From NCBI GenBank assembly GCA_029567025.1, contig JAKQLT010000040.1, positions 1 to 12,178 of the forward strand: DNA of 12,178 nucleotides, written 5' to 3'. Source of the stretch: Candidatus Omnitrophota bacterium (GTDB lineage: Bacteria > Omnitrophota > Gorgyraeia > Zapsychrales > Zapsychraceae). This document shows, piece by piece, positions 1 to 6,132 of the stretch; the first letter of the stretch is position 1; each line of letters starts with the position of its first letter. Below the pieces are notes generated by a model. That model did not search any database. It had not been told where the DNA came from and saw nothing but the letters and a program-made list of their open reading frames with translations. Position numbers and translations under genes: made by a program.

Positions 1-932
1 AAACTATTTTTACTCTTTTCCTAAAAAAAGGATGGCTGAAAACCTTTGCCACATTATCATTCTTAACAAACACAAAAATTAATTTTATCTCCAAAAGGTT
101 ATTTTTCTTTGCTATTTCATTATTTTTGATATTAGCTAGTATTTTTACTTGGATGCAAAAGAAAGACAAAATTTATGGGATTGATTTCGCCGGTGGACAA
201 ATCCAAGAATACCGATTTAAAAAACCTATTGAAGCCGTCAGACTACGCGATATGCTCAAAAACGCAAATATTGCTGATGCAGTTATACAACAGTTTGATA
301 AATATCCTGAAAATGTCATTATTCGTACACCTGAAGATACGGTCGATAAAGTTTCCGCTGAACTAAAAAAGAATTTCTCGGATAATCCTTTCGAGGTTCT
401 GCGCATTGAAAAAGTCGGTCCTATTGTCGGCCAGGCCTTAAGGAAACAAGCGTTATTAGCGATTATTTTTGCTATGGCAGGAATTTTATTATATGTTGGA
501 TTCCGTTTTAAACACTTTGATTTTGCAACTGCCGGCATTATTGCTATCGTTCATGATGTACTTGTTACATTAGGATTTGTCATTATGTCGGGACGACAGG
601 TCGATCTGTTAGTCGTTACAGCTCTTTTAACTATCGCGGGTTATTCTATTAACGACACAATTGTTATTTACGATCGCATCCGTGAAAATATGGTCAAAAT
701 GCGAAAAAGTAGCTTAGGAGATATTATTAATACCAGCATTAATGAAACCTTAAGCCGAACCATTCTCACGACTTTCGCAACCTTATTAGTCGTATTTTCG
801 ATGTTTTTCTTAGGCGGCGAAGTCTTAAACACCTTCGCGTTTTGTATTATGGTTGGTTTTATTGTCGGGACTTATTCTTCTGTCTATATCGCGGCCCCAT
901 TGGTTTTATTATGGGACAAAAATAAAAAATAA
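1..932 (+). CDS. secDF: SecDF protein-export membrane protein, 3' part (SecD tail plus complete SecF half)
   Basis: Accessory subunit of the Sec translocon that uses the proton gradient to pull preproteins across the inner membrane. The frame is open to the left edge (first whole codon at 3; 309 residues visible), so the gene is cut by the window and TTG 126 is not its start. The first ~20 visible residues (containing KKGWLKTF) look like the end of SecD and its linker. They run straight into the SecF membrane start (KINFISKR), which suggests one fused SecDF chain. SecF hallmarks follow: GIDFAGG after the first membrane helix, VGPIVGQALRKQA before the second, then IVHDVLVTLGF and NDTIVIYDRIREN. 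Six SecF-half hydrophobic segments lie roughly at nt 99-155, 450-510, 525-585, 601-650, 760-815 and 830-915. The TAA at 930-932 is 3 nt before mfd and in the same frame. SecF identity is near certain; the SecD fusion rests on the short upstream stretch. Confidence 0.93.
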   Translation, partial: TIFTLFLKKGWLKTFATLSFLTNTKINFISKRLFFFAISLFLILASIFTWMQKKDKIYGIDFAGGQIQEYRFKKPIEAVRLRDMLKNANIADAVIQQFDKYPENVIIRTPEDTVDKVSAELKKNFSDNPFEVLRIEKVGPIVGQALRKQALLAIIFAMAGILLYVGFRFKHFDFATAGIIAIVHDVLVTLGFVIMSGRQVDLLVVTALLTIAGYSINDTIVIYDRIRENMVKMRKSSLGDIINTSINETLSRTILTTFATLLVVFSMFFLGGEVLNTFAFCIMVGFIVGTYSSVYIAAPLVLLWDKNKK

Positions 933-935
933 ACC

Positions 936-2828
936 GTGTTTGAGTCTATTGAACTTTTTGTTGGTCAAGTTGTTACCATTGAAACTCTCCTTCAGAATCT
1001 TGTGGCTTTACATTATTCACAAAATAAAAAAGCCCTCTGTGAAGGGGAGTTCTCTTCCCGAGGAGAAATCCTTGATATATTTCCTGCTGGATTTGATAGC
1101 CCTTTAAGAATCGATTTTAATAATGACAAAATTGAACGTATTGCCAGCGTTAATATCCTAACAGGTAAATCTATTTGGCAACACAAGATCGTCATTATCC
1201 TTCCCGCTAAAGAAGAAAACAAAAAAAAGATTTTTTCATCGGACATTCCTTTAAATAATTTTGTGGATATCCAAAAAGGCGATTATGTCGTCCATAATTA
1301 TCACGGAATTGGGCGCTATTTAGGATTAAAAGAATTCGTCATTAATGAAAAACAAAAAACGCATCTTGTAATCGAATATCACGGAGGCGATAAACTTTTT
1401 GTTCCCGAACATGACATCCGGTTAGTCCAAAAATATATTAGTTTTAATAAACGGCCGCCGCGCCTTTATAAATTAGGAACCGCAGAATGGAAAAGGGTAA
1501 AATCCCAAATACAAAAAAAAATACAACACATGGCCGCTGAGCTTCTTCACACGCAAGCCTTACGGGCCAGCCTTAAAGGTTTTTCATTTTCTAGAGATAT
1601 CGAGTGGCAGAAAGAATTTGAAGAAACCTTTCCTTTTGAAGAAACGCCCGATCAAATGATCGCAACGCAAAAAGTCAAAGAAGATATGGAATCTTCTCAG
1701 CCCATGGATCGCCTATTATGCGGCGATGTAGGTTATGGAAAAACAGAAGTGGCCTTACGCGCGGCTTTTAAAGCCGTCATGGACAACAAACAAGTCGCGA
1801 TTTTAGTGCCCACAACTATTTTAGCGGAACAGCACTATTATAATTTCTCTCATCGGATGAAAAAATATCCCATTCAAGTCGATATGTTAAGCCGATTCCG
1901 CACCAAAACAGAACAACAACACACCATCAAAGAATTACAAGAGGGAAACGTCGATATTGTGATTGGAACGCATCGGCTTTTATCCAAAGATATTGGTTTT
2001 AAAAATTTAGGTCTTATCATTATTGACGAGGAACAACGATTTGGCGTCAAAGCAAAAGAGAAATTAAAACATTTTCGATTATTAGCAGACGTCTTAACTT
2101 TAACGGCCACACCGATCCCTCGAACACTTCATATGGCTTTAACAGGCGCTAAAGATATGTCGATTATTTCAACGCCACCACAAAATCGAATGGCGGTAGA
2201 AACACGCGTCATTGAATTTGATGAAGAACTCATTAAAAATGCTATTTTGAAAGAACTCGAACGAAAAGGCCAAATATTTTTTCTTCATAACCGCGTTGAA
2301 GATATTGAAAAAATTGCTACAATAATATCCAGACTTGTCCCTCAAGCCCGTTTAGCGGTGGGACACGGGCAAATGGCGCCAAAACAGTTAGAACAGATTA
2401 TGCTCGAATTTTTAGAAGGGGCTATTGACATTTTAGTGTGCACCACGATCATTGAATCCGGCATTGATATCCCTAATGCCAACACTCTTATTGTCAACGA
2501 TGCGGATCATTTCGGATTAGCGGATCTTCATCAATTGCGCGGACGAGTGGGACGATCTCAAAAAAAGGCTTATGCGTACTTTATTATTCCTCAATACCGC
2601 ATATTATCTCAACAAGCCAAAGCGCGTATTGAGGCGATTGAGAAATATAGCGGATTAGGTGCAGGATTTCATATCGCTTTTGAAGACATGCAACTACGCG
2701 GGGCTGGAAATCTTTTAGGCCAAGAACAAAGCGGTTATATCGCATCTATCGGGTTTGATCTTTATTGCCGGCTTTTAAAAGAATCTATTGAGCATTTACA
2801 AAAAACATCAAAGGACAAAAAATGTTAA
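936..2828 (+). CDS. mfd: Compact transcription-repair coupling factor Mfd lacking D1, D3 and D7
   Basis: Mfd is a cytoplasmic DNA translocase that removes stalled RNA polymerase and recruits UvrA. Residues ~5-93 match the UvrB-homologous D2 UvrA-binding domain (EGEFSSRGEILDIFPAG, RIDF, ending LPAKE). After only ~22 residues comes the RNAP-interaction domain (GDYVVHNYHGIGRYLG, 115-130; LFVPEHDIRLV after it). Then the RecG-like motor: FPFEETPDQ, Walker A GDVGYGKTE (263-271), DEEQ (364-367), TATPIPRT (390-397), TTIIESGIDIP, LRGRVGRS to 541, and the TRG element (QLRGAGNLLGQEQSG, from 586). The chain stops about 25 residues later, so the C-terminal TRCF/D7 domain is absent; D1a, D1b and D3 are missing too. 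Full-length Mfd is ~1,150 residues, this one 630. GTG 936 is the first start after the in-frame secDF stop and has no clear Shine-Dalgarno, so coupling to secDF is likely. No internal stop or frameshift is apparent. Confidence 0.9.
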   Translation: MFESIELFVGQVVTIETLLQNLVALHYSQNKKALCEGEFSSRGEILDIFPAGFDSPLRIDFNNDKIERIASVNILTGKSIWQHKIVIILPAKEENKKKIFSSDIPLNNFVDIQKGDYVVHNYHGIGRYLGLKEFVINEKQKTHLVIEYHGGDKLFVPEHDIRLVQKYISFNKRPPRLYKLGTAEWKRVKSQIQKKIQHMAAELLHTQALRASLKGFSFSRDIEWQKEFEETFPFEETPDQMIATQKVKEDMESSQPMDRLLCGDVGYGKTEVALRAAFKAVMDNKQVAILVPTTILAEQHYYNFSHRMKKYPIQVDMLSRFRTKTEQQHTIKELQEGNVDIVIGTHRLLSKDIGFKNLGLIIIDEEQRFGVKAKEKLKHFRLLADVLTLTATPIPRTLHMALTGAKDMSIISTPPQNRMAVETRVIEFDEELIKNAILKELERKGQIFFLHNRVEDIEKIATIISRLVPQARLAVGHGQMAPKQLEQIMLEFLEGAIDILVCTTIIESGIDIPNANTLIVNDADHFGLADLHQLRGRVGRSQKKAYAYFIIPQYRILSQQAKARIEAIEKYSGLGAGFHIAFEDMQLRGAGNLLGQEQSGYIASIGFDLYCRLLKESIEHLQKTSKDKKC

Positions 2829-3778
2829 AACCCTTTTTAAAAAAAATCTGTTTTTTTCTGCTATTCTGTTTTTGTTTTATTGGTTTCATTCCTTTGAAAT
2901 CTTTCGCTTTAGAAGACGCTATTATCGCGGTCGTCAATAAAGAGCTCATTACATTAAAAGATCTTAAAGATTATATTCACGCGACTTACATCAATATGCT
3001 TACCCAAGGGGCGAACGAAAAAGAAATCCAAGAAGCAATGGAAGAGCTTCAAAAAAACGGCATTCATAAATTAATAGAAGACAAGCTCATGTTAAGTAAG
3101 GCAAACGCACTAAAACTGACCGTCAATGACAAAGCTGTAAATCAACGGATTGAAGACATCAAAAGTCGTTATGGGTCTGAAGAAAATTTTACGCGCGCGC
3201 TTATTGAAAATCTCGCGACAATGACCGAACTGAAGAATAAAATTACAGACCAGCTTAAAATCCAATATGTCATAGAAGAAGAAATTCGCAGTAAAATTTT
3301 CGTTAATCCTGAAGAAGTTACTAATTTTTATTTAGAACATCAAGATAAATTTAAGAAACCCGAACGGGTCAACGTCCAGTCAATCTTTTTATCTTTTGAG
3401 AAACGCAGTAAACAAGAAGCCCAGAAACTCTTAATACAAGCGTTGGAACGCCTCGAAAAAAAAGAAGCGTTTGAAGATGTTGCCAAAGAGGTATCCGATG
3501 CTCCTGCAATTGGAGTTGTAGAAAAAGGATCCATGATTCCTGCAATTGAAGAAATCATTTTTAATCTTAACATCAATGAAATCTCTAAACCCGTCGAGGT
3601 TGAAGCAGGTCTCTATCTTTTTAAAGCAACCGGAAAAAAAGCGGCGCAGACAGCAGAGCTTGTTGATGTCAAAAATGAAATCCAAGAACTCATTTTTAGA
3701 ATGAAATTCCGAGAACGATTTAATAGTTGGATCGAAAAACTTAAAAAAGAGGCCTTTATTGAAATCAAAAAACAATAA
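2822..3778 (+). CDS. surA: SurA-like periplasmic chaperone with one degenerate parvulin (PpiC) domain
   Basis: Predicted exported folding factor for periplasmic or outer-membrane proteins. Residues 1-29 form a signal peptide: positive start (LKPFLKK), a Phe/Cys-rich hydrophobic core, and likely cleavage after SFA (27-29). No lipobox is present. Residues ~30-175 are the helical SurA N-terminal chaperone domain, opening with the typical DAIIAVVNKELIT. Residues ~178-272 are a single parvulin-type PPIase domain; E. coli SurA (428 residues) has two, this protein has 318. The His of the parvulin HIL motif is Ser187 (VQSIFL) and the His of the C-terminal G-[FY]-H motif is Tyr265 (GLYLF), so isomerase activity is doubtful. 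ATG 2822 overlaps the mfd stop by 7 nt and is preceded by AAGGA at 2811-2815. pdxA starts inside the 3' end. Family assignment is confident; orthology to SurA rather than another SurA_N/PpiC protein is supported by the pdxA-rsmA neighbours. Confidence 0.85.
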   Translation: MLKPFLKKICFFLLFCFCFIGFIPLKSFALEDAIIAVVNKELITLKDLKDYIHATYINMLTQGANEKEIQEAMEELQKNGIHKLIEDKLMLSKANALKLTVNDKAVNQRIEDIKSRYGSEENFTRALIENLATMTELKNKITDQLKIQYVIEEEIRSKIFVNPEEVTNFYLEHQDKFKKPERVNVQSIFLSFEKRSKQEAQKLLIQALERLEKKEAFEDVAKEVSDAPAIGVVEKGSMIPAIEEIIFNLNINEISKPVEVEAGLYLFKATGKKAAQTAELVDVKNEIQELIFRMKFRERFNSWIEKLKKEAFIEIKKQ

Positions 3779-4706
3779 AAAAGTCATTGGAATTACCTTA
3801 GGAGATCCTTGCGGAATAGGGCCAGAAGTCATTGCTAAAGCATTTAAAAATTCTTGTTCCTGCATCGTTAAAGAGCATTTTTTAATTATTGGCGATTTAA
3901 AGGTTTATTCTCAATATAATAAAAAACATTATCCTAATGTTTCTTTTTTAGACATTCCTCAAACGTTCTCAAAAGATTTGAAGATCGGGAAACAATCACT
4001 GGAAGGCGCCAAGGCCTCTTTAGAATATTTAAAAACAGCGGTTATTCTTTTAAAAGAAAAAAGAATTCACGCCTTAGCGACCGGCCCTGTTTGCAAAGAA
4101 ACGATTCAAAAAATTGAACACTCTTTTATCGGACATACAGAATTTTTAGCGAACGCTTTTCATATTAAAAAATTCGGAATGCTCTTTGTGTCGGATAAAA
4201 TACGAACTATTGTCGTCACACGGCATATTCCTCTAAAAAAAGTTGCTGAAGAGCTCAATCAAACAAAGATTATTGATGCCATCGAACTGACCCATCAGGC
4301 GCTTAAAAAATTCTATCGCATCAAAAAGCCTAAACTCGCTGTATGCGGCGTTAACCCTCACGCCGGAGAAGGAGGGAGAATCGGAACAGAGGAAATATCT
4401 ATTATTATTCCCGCTATTGAAAAAGCCAAGAAAAAAGGAATCACTGTTTTAGGGCCTTTCGCCGCGGACACGCTATTTTCTCCTCATGTCGGTAATGACT
4501 ACGACGCTGTTGTGTCGATGTATCATGACCAAGGATTAATTGCGGCAAAAATACTCGCATTTTCTGGCCTCGTTAATATGACCGTTGGGCTTCCTTTTGT
4601 CCGCACCTCACCCGCGCATGGGACAGCTTTTAATATCGCTGGACAAAATAAAGCGGACGCATCATCCATGCTTCAATCGATACTCTTAGCCAGCGCACTT
4701 GCTTAA
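3759..4706 (+). CDS. pdxA: 4-hydroxythreonine-4-phosphate dehydrogenase PdxA
   Basis: Oxidises 4-phosphohydroxy-L-threonine with NAD(P)+; the product decarboxylates and is condensed with deoxyxylulose 5-phosphate by PdxJ in pyridoxal-phosphate synthesis. The 315 residues cover the whole family. The N-terminus has VIGITLGDPCGIGPEV; GHTEFLA follows the ATGPVCKE segment. The three metal-binding histidines are His156 (TRHIPL), His201 (NPHAGEGG) and His256 (MYHDQG). Their spacing of 45 and 55 residues is identical to His166/211/266 of the E. coli enzyme. The C-terminus (PFVRTSPAHGTA, then NKADASSM) is intact. The start is TTG at 3759, inside surA: AGAGG at 3748-3752 lies 6 nt upstream and the family N-terminus begins at once. 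Overlap with surA is 20 nt; rsmA begins 8 nt downstream. PdxA implies the DXP-dependent B6 route, but pdxJ and the other steps are not in the window. Confidence 0.95.
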   Translation: MKSKNNKKVIGITLGDPCGIGPEVIAKAFKNSCSCIVKEHFLIIGDLKVYSQYNKKHYPNVSFLDIPQTFSKDLKIGKQSLEGAKASLEYLKTAVILLKEKRIHALATGPVCKETIQKIEHSFIGHTEFLANAFHIKKFGMLFVSDKIRTIVVTRHIPLKKVAEELNQTKIIDAIELTHQALKKFYRIKKPKLAVCGVNPHAGEGGRIGTEEISIIIPAIEKAKKKGITVLGPFAADTLFSPHVGNDYDAVVSMYHDQGLIAAKILAFSGLVNMTVGLPFVRTSPAHGTAFNIAGQNKADASSMLQSILLASALA

Positions 4707-4714
4707 AACATCCT

Positions 4715-5530
4715 ATGACTCATCCTAAAAAATTCTTTGCCAAAAAATCTTTCGGACAAAATTTTCTTGTTGATAAACGCGTTATTCAAAAAATCATTGA
4801 TTGTTGCGACCTAAATTCCGAAGATATTCTTTTAGAAATTGGAGCGGGGAAAGGAGCCCTCACGTCGCTCCTGGCAGAAAAAACTCAAAAAGTTTTTGCG
4901 GTTGAAAAAGATAACTTTCTGGCAGAAGAATTAAGAAATAATTTTAATTCTTTTGATAAAAATAACGTCTCAATCATCCACCAAGATATCCTGAATCTTG
5001 ATTTCAAAACTCTTCCGCCAAACATTAAGGTCGTTGGTAACTTGCCTTATAATATCGCAACGCCTATCATTGAAAAGATTATTGAACATCGTTGGCAAAT
5101 AAACTCTTTTTATATCACTGTACAAATGGAATATGGGAAGCGCTTGACGGCTTGTCCGAACAGTAAAGATTTTAGCCCTTTAAGCTGTTTTATGCAATAT
5201 TACACGCGACCGGAAATCCTTTTTACTATAAAAAATACCTGCTTCTCACCAAAGCCCAAAGTTATGTCCTGTTTCGTTAAAATAACGTTTTTACCCACAC
5301 GCACACATTCAGCAAACGACGAAAAAAAACTTTTTTTTATTATTCATCGTGCTTTTCAGCAACGGCGAAAAAATCTGTTAAATGCGTTATCTTTTATTGA
5401 CGAAAAAAAAGACCGCCTTAAAAGTCTTTTGTCAGAATTAAATATAGACCCTCAAGCCCGGCCAGAAAATTTAACATTGGATGATTATATTAAAATCGCC
5501 AATACGGTAAGCAAACAAAGAAAAACTTAA
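4715..5530 (+). CDS. rsmA: 16S rRNA (adenine-1518/1519-N6) dimethyltransferase RsmA (KsgA)
   Basis: Dimethylates two adjacent adenines in the helix-45 loop of 16S rRNA late in 30S assembly, using S-adenosylmethionine. The 271 residues match the usual length (E. coli 273). Visible motifs are the N-terminal KKSFGQNFLVD, the SAM-binding loop LLEIGAGKGALT with acidic VFAVEKD at the end of strand 2, HQDILNLD, and catalytic motif IV NLPYNIATPI beginning at Asn109. VQMEYGKRLTA and FSPKPKV follow, then the helical C-terminal domain with FQQRRKNLLNAL. It is last in the secDF-to-rsmA run, 8 nt after pdxA, with no obvious Shine-Dalgarno before ATG 4715; coupling to pdxA is likely. The 3' half contains A8/T8 runs (near 5332-5348 and 5403-5410) that could be slippage-prone, but the frame is intact. 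It converges with the PilZ gene, 19 nt away. Confidence 0.95.
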   Translation: MTHPKKFFAKKSFGQNFLVDKRVIQKIIDCCDLNSEDILLEIGAGKGALTSLLAEKTQKVFAVEKDNFLAEELRNNFNSFDKNNVSIIHQDILNLDFKTLPPNIKVVGNLPYNIATPIIEKIIEHRWQINSFYITVQMEYGKRLTACPNSKDFSPLSCFMQYYTRPEILFTIKNTCFSPKPKVMSCFVKITFLPTRTHSANDEKKLFFIIHRAFQQRRKNLLNALSFIDEKKDRLKSLLSELNIDPQARPENLTLDDYIKIANTVSKQRKT

Positions 5531-5549
5531 AAACGGCATTTTTAAAAAA

Positions 5550-5948
5550 CTATTTCCAACCTTTAAACCACTGTCGCTCCAAATCCTCCTGTTTAAACTC
5601 AAAAGCATGTTCTAAAATAAGATCCTGAACTTTCATCGGCGTGTTATAAAATGTAATTCCAACTTCAGTTTGATTCTGAACAGGTTTAACCCAACTCACA
5701 ACGCCATCTAATTTAACTGAAATATTTTCTGATAAATAAACGGTCATTTTTACTTTTTGGGCAGGGGCTAAAGGCTCGTGCATACGCAAACAGGCACCCG
5801 CACAACTTAAATCTTTTGTATGCGCTTCATGTAAATAAGGATCGCGGTCAGAGGAGTAAACAACACGATTTTGAACTTCCCAACGCGGCAAATATCTTTG
5901 ATCAGAGTTGGTAAAATTTTGCTGTAAACGATTTTCAGTCGAGACCAT
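5550..5948 (-). CDS. Single-domain PilZ protein (probable cyclic-di-GMP receptor)
   Basis: Small cytoplasmic protein of 132 residues made of one PilZ domain. The two c-di-GMP-binding signatures are both present: RxxxR as RYLPR (residues 18-22) and [DN]xSxxG as DLSCAG (46-51). Beta-strand segments follow (VKMTVYLSENISVKLDGVVSWV, split as two strands, then EVGITFYNTP) and a charged C-terminal helix ending in WFKGWK. With no output domain, it would act by binding a partner protein when c-di-GMP is present; that partner cannot be told from here. It is the only gene on the - strand, convergent with rsmA and divergent from the thioesterase gene, so it is transcribed separately. ATG at 5948 is fixed by a strong Shine-Dalgarno (AGGAGGT on the - strand, 5953-5959) about 5 nt upstream. 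Domain call is confident; the regulated process is unknown. Confidence 0.88.
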   Translation of the reverse strand: MVSTENRLQQNFTNSDQRYLPRWEVQNRVVYSSDRDPYLHEAHTKDLSCAGACLRMHEPLAPAQKVKMTVYLSENISVKLDGVVSWVKPVQNQTEVGITFYNTPMKVQDLILEHAFEFKQEDLERQWFKGWK

Positions 5949-5952
5949 TTTT

Positions 5953-5959
5953 ACCTCCT
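5953..5959 (-). promoter_or_regulatory. Strong Shine-Dalgarno of the PilZ gene
   Basis: On the - strand the bases read AGGAGGT, then four A, then ATG at 5948. It is one of the best ribosome-binding sites in the window and settles the PilZ start. Confidence 0.8.
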
Positions 5960-6013
5960 TTTTTGAGAAGTTTTCCCAAAAAACACCACAAAGAAAGATT
6001 ATTTTTTCACGTG

Positions 6014-6030
6014 GCTAATTTTAAATTAGC
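6014..6030. promoter_or_regulatory. Perfect 17-bp palindrome, candidate operator
   Basis: GCTAATTTTAAATTAGC has two 8-base arms that are perfect inverted repeats around one central T. It lies in the 184-bp divergent region, 66-82 bases upstream of the PilZ start codon and about 44 bases upstream of the predicted -35 box of the thioesterase gene. Size and symmetry suit a dimeric helix-turn-helix regulator site. The centre is AT-only, so chance is not negligible; the binding protein is unknown. Confidence 0.4.
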
Positions 6031-6073
6031 ACTTGCCAATAAATCATTCAAGAAAAATTATCAAAAATTATTA

Positions 6074-6102
6074 TTCTCATCACAAAATATTTATTTTATG
6101 AT
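6074..6102 (+). promoter_or_regulatory. Candidate sigma70-type promoter for the thioesterase gene
   Basis: TTCTCA at 6074-6079 (4/6 to TTGACA) and TATGAT at 6097-6102 (5/6 to TATAAT) are 17 bp apart. Transcription would start near 6109, about 24 bases before the ATG at 6133, leaving room for AAGGA at 6122-6126. This may be the promoter of the whole thioesterase-gatCAB-ctpA-tsaD run. In AT-rich DNA such matches are common, so confidence is moderate. Confidence 0.45.
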
Positions 6103-6132
6103 ATAGTCCTATCCATAAAGAAAGGAACACTC

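Noticed and set aside
173..538. Antisense open frame of 121 codons opposite secDF
   Set aside because: No domain or ribosome-binding site; fully explained by the secDF coding strand.
126..932. SecF as a free-standing protein starting at TTG 126
   Set aside because: The frame continues open to the left edge and the residues upstream of 126 include the start of the first membrane helix and a SecD-like tail; TTG 126 has no Shine-Dalgarno.
936..2828. mfd as a decayed pseudogene
   Set aside because: All helicase motifs, the RNAP-interaction domain and D2 are intact, there is no internal stop, and both ends sit in tight gene junctions; loss at domain borders fits compaction better than decay.
936..2828. 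RecG instead of Mfd
   Set aside because: The N-terminus has the UvrB-like D2 and the CarD-like RNAP-interaction domain rather than the RecG wedge domain, and motif II is DEEQ followed by RFGVK as in Mfd.
3431..3865. Antisense open frame of 144 codons across the surA/pdxA junction
   Set aside because: It lies wholly opposite two well-supported genes, has Phe/Lys-rich composition expected of an antisense shadow and shows no recognisable domain.
5332..5348. A8-C-T8 run in rsmA as a programmed frameshift or terminator
   Set aside because: It is in frame inside the conserved C-terminal domain, with no alternative product; AT-rich codons for Lys-Lys-Leu-Phe-Phe explain it.
5531..5549. Bidirectional terminator between rsmA and the PilZ gene
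   Set aside because: Only A/T-rich sequence with AAAAA-CGGCA-TTTTT; no GC-rich stem, so not supported as an intrinsic terminator.
6008..6013. CACGTG palindrome
   Set aside because: Six bases only; no known bacterial meaning here and expected by chance.
6034..6039. TTGGCA on the - strand as a sigma54 -24 or sigma70 -35 element for the PilZ gene
   Set aside because: No GC at the required -12 spacing for sigma54 and no acceptable -10 box 16-18 bp downstream for sigma70.
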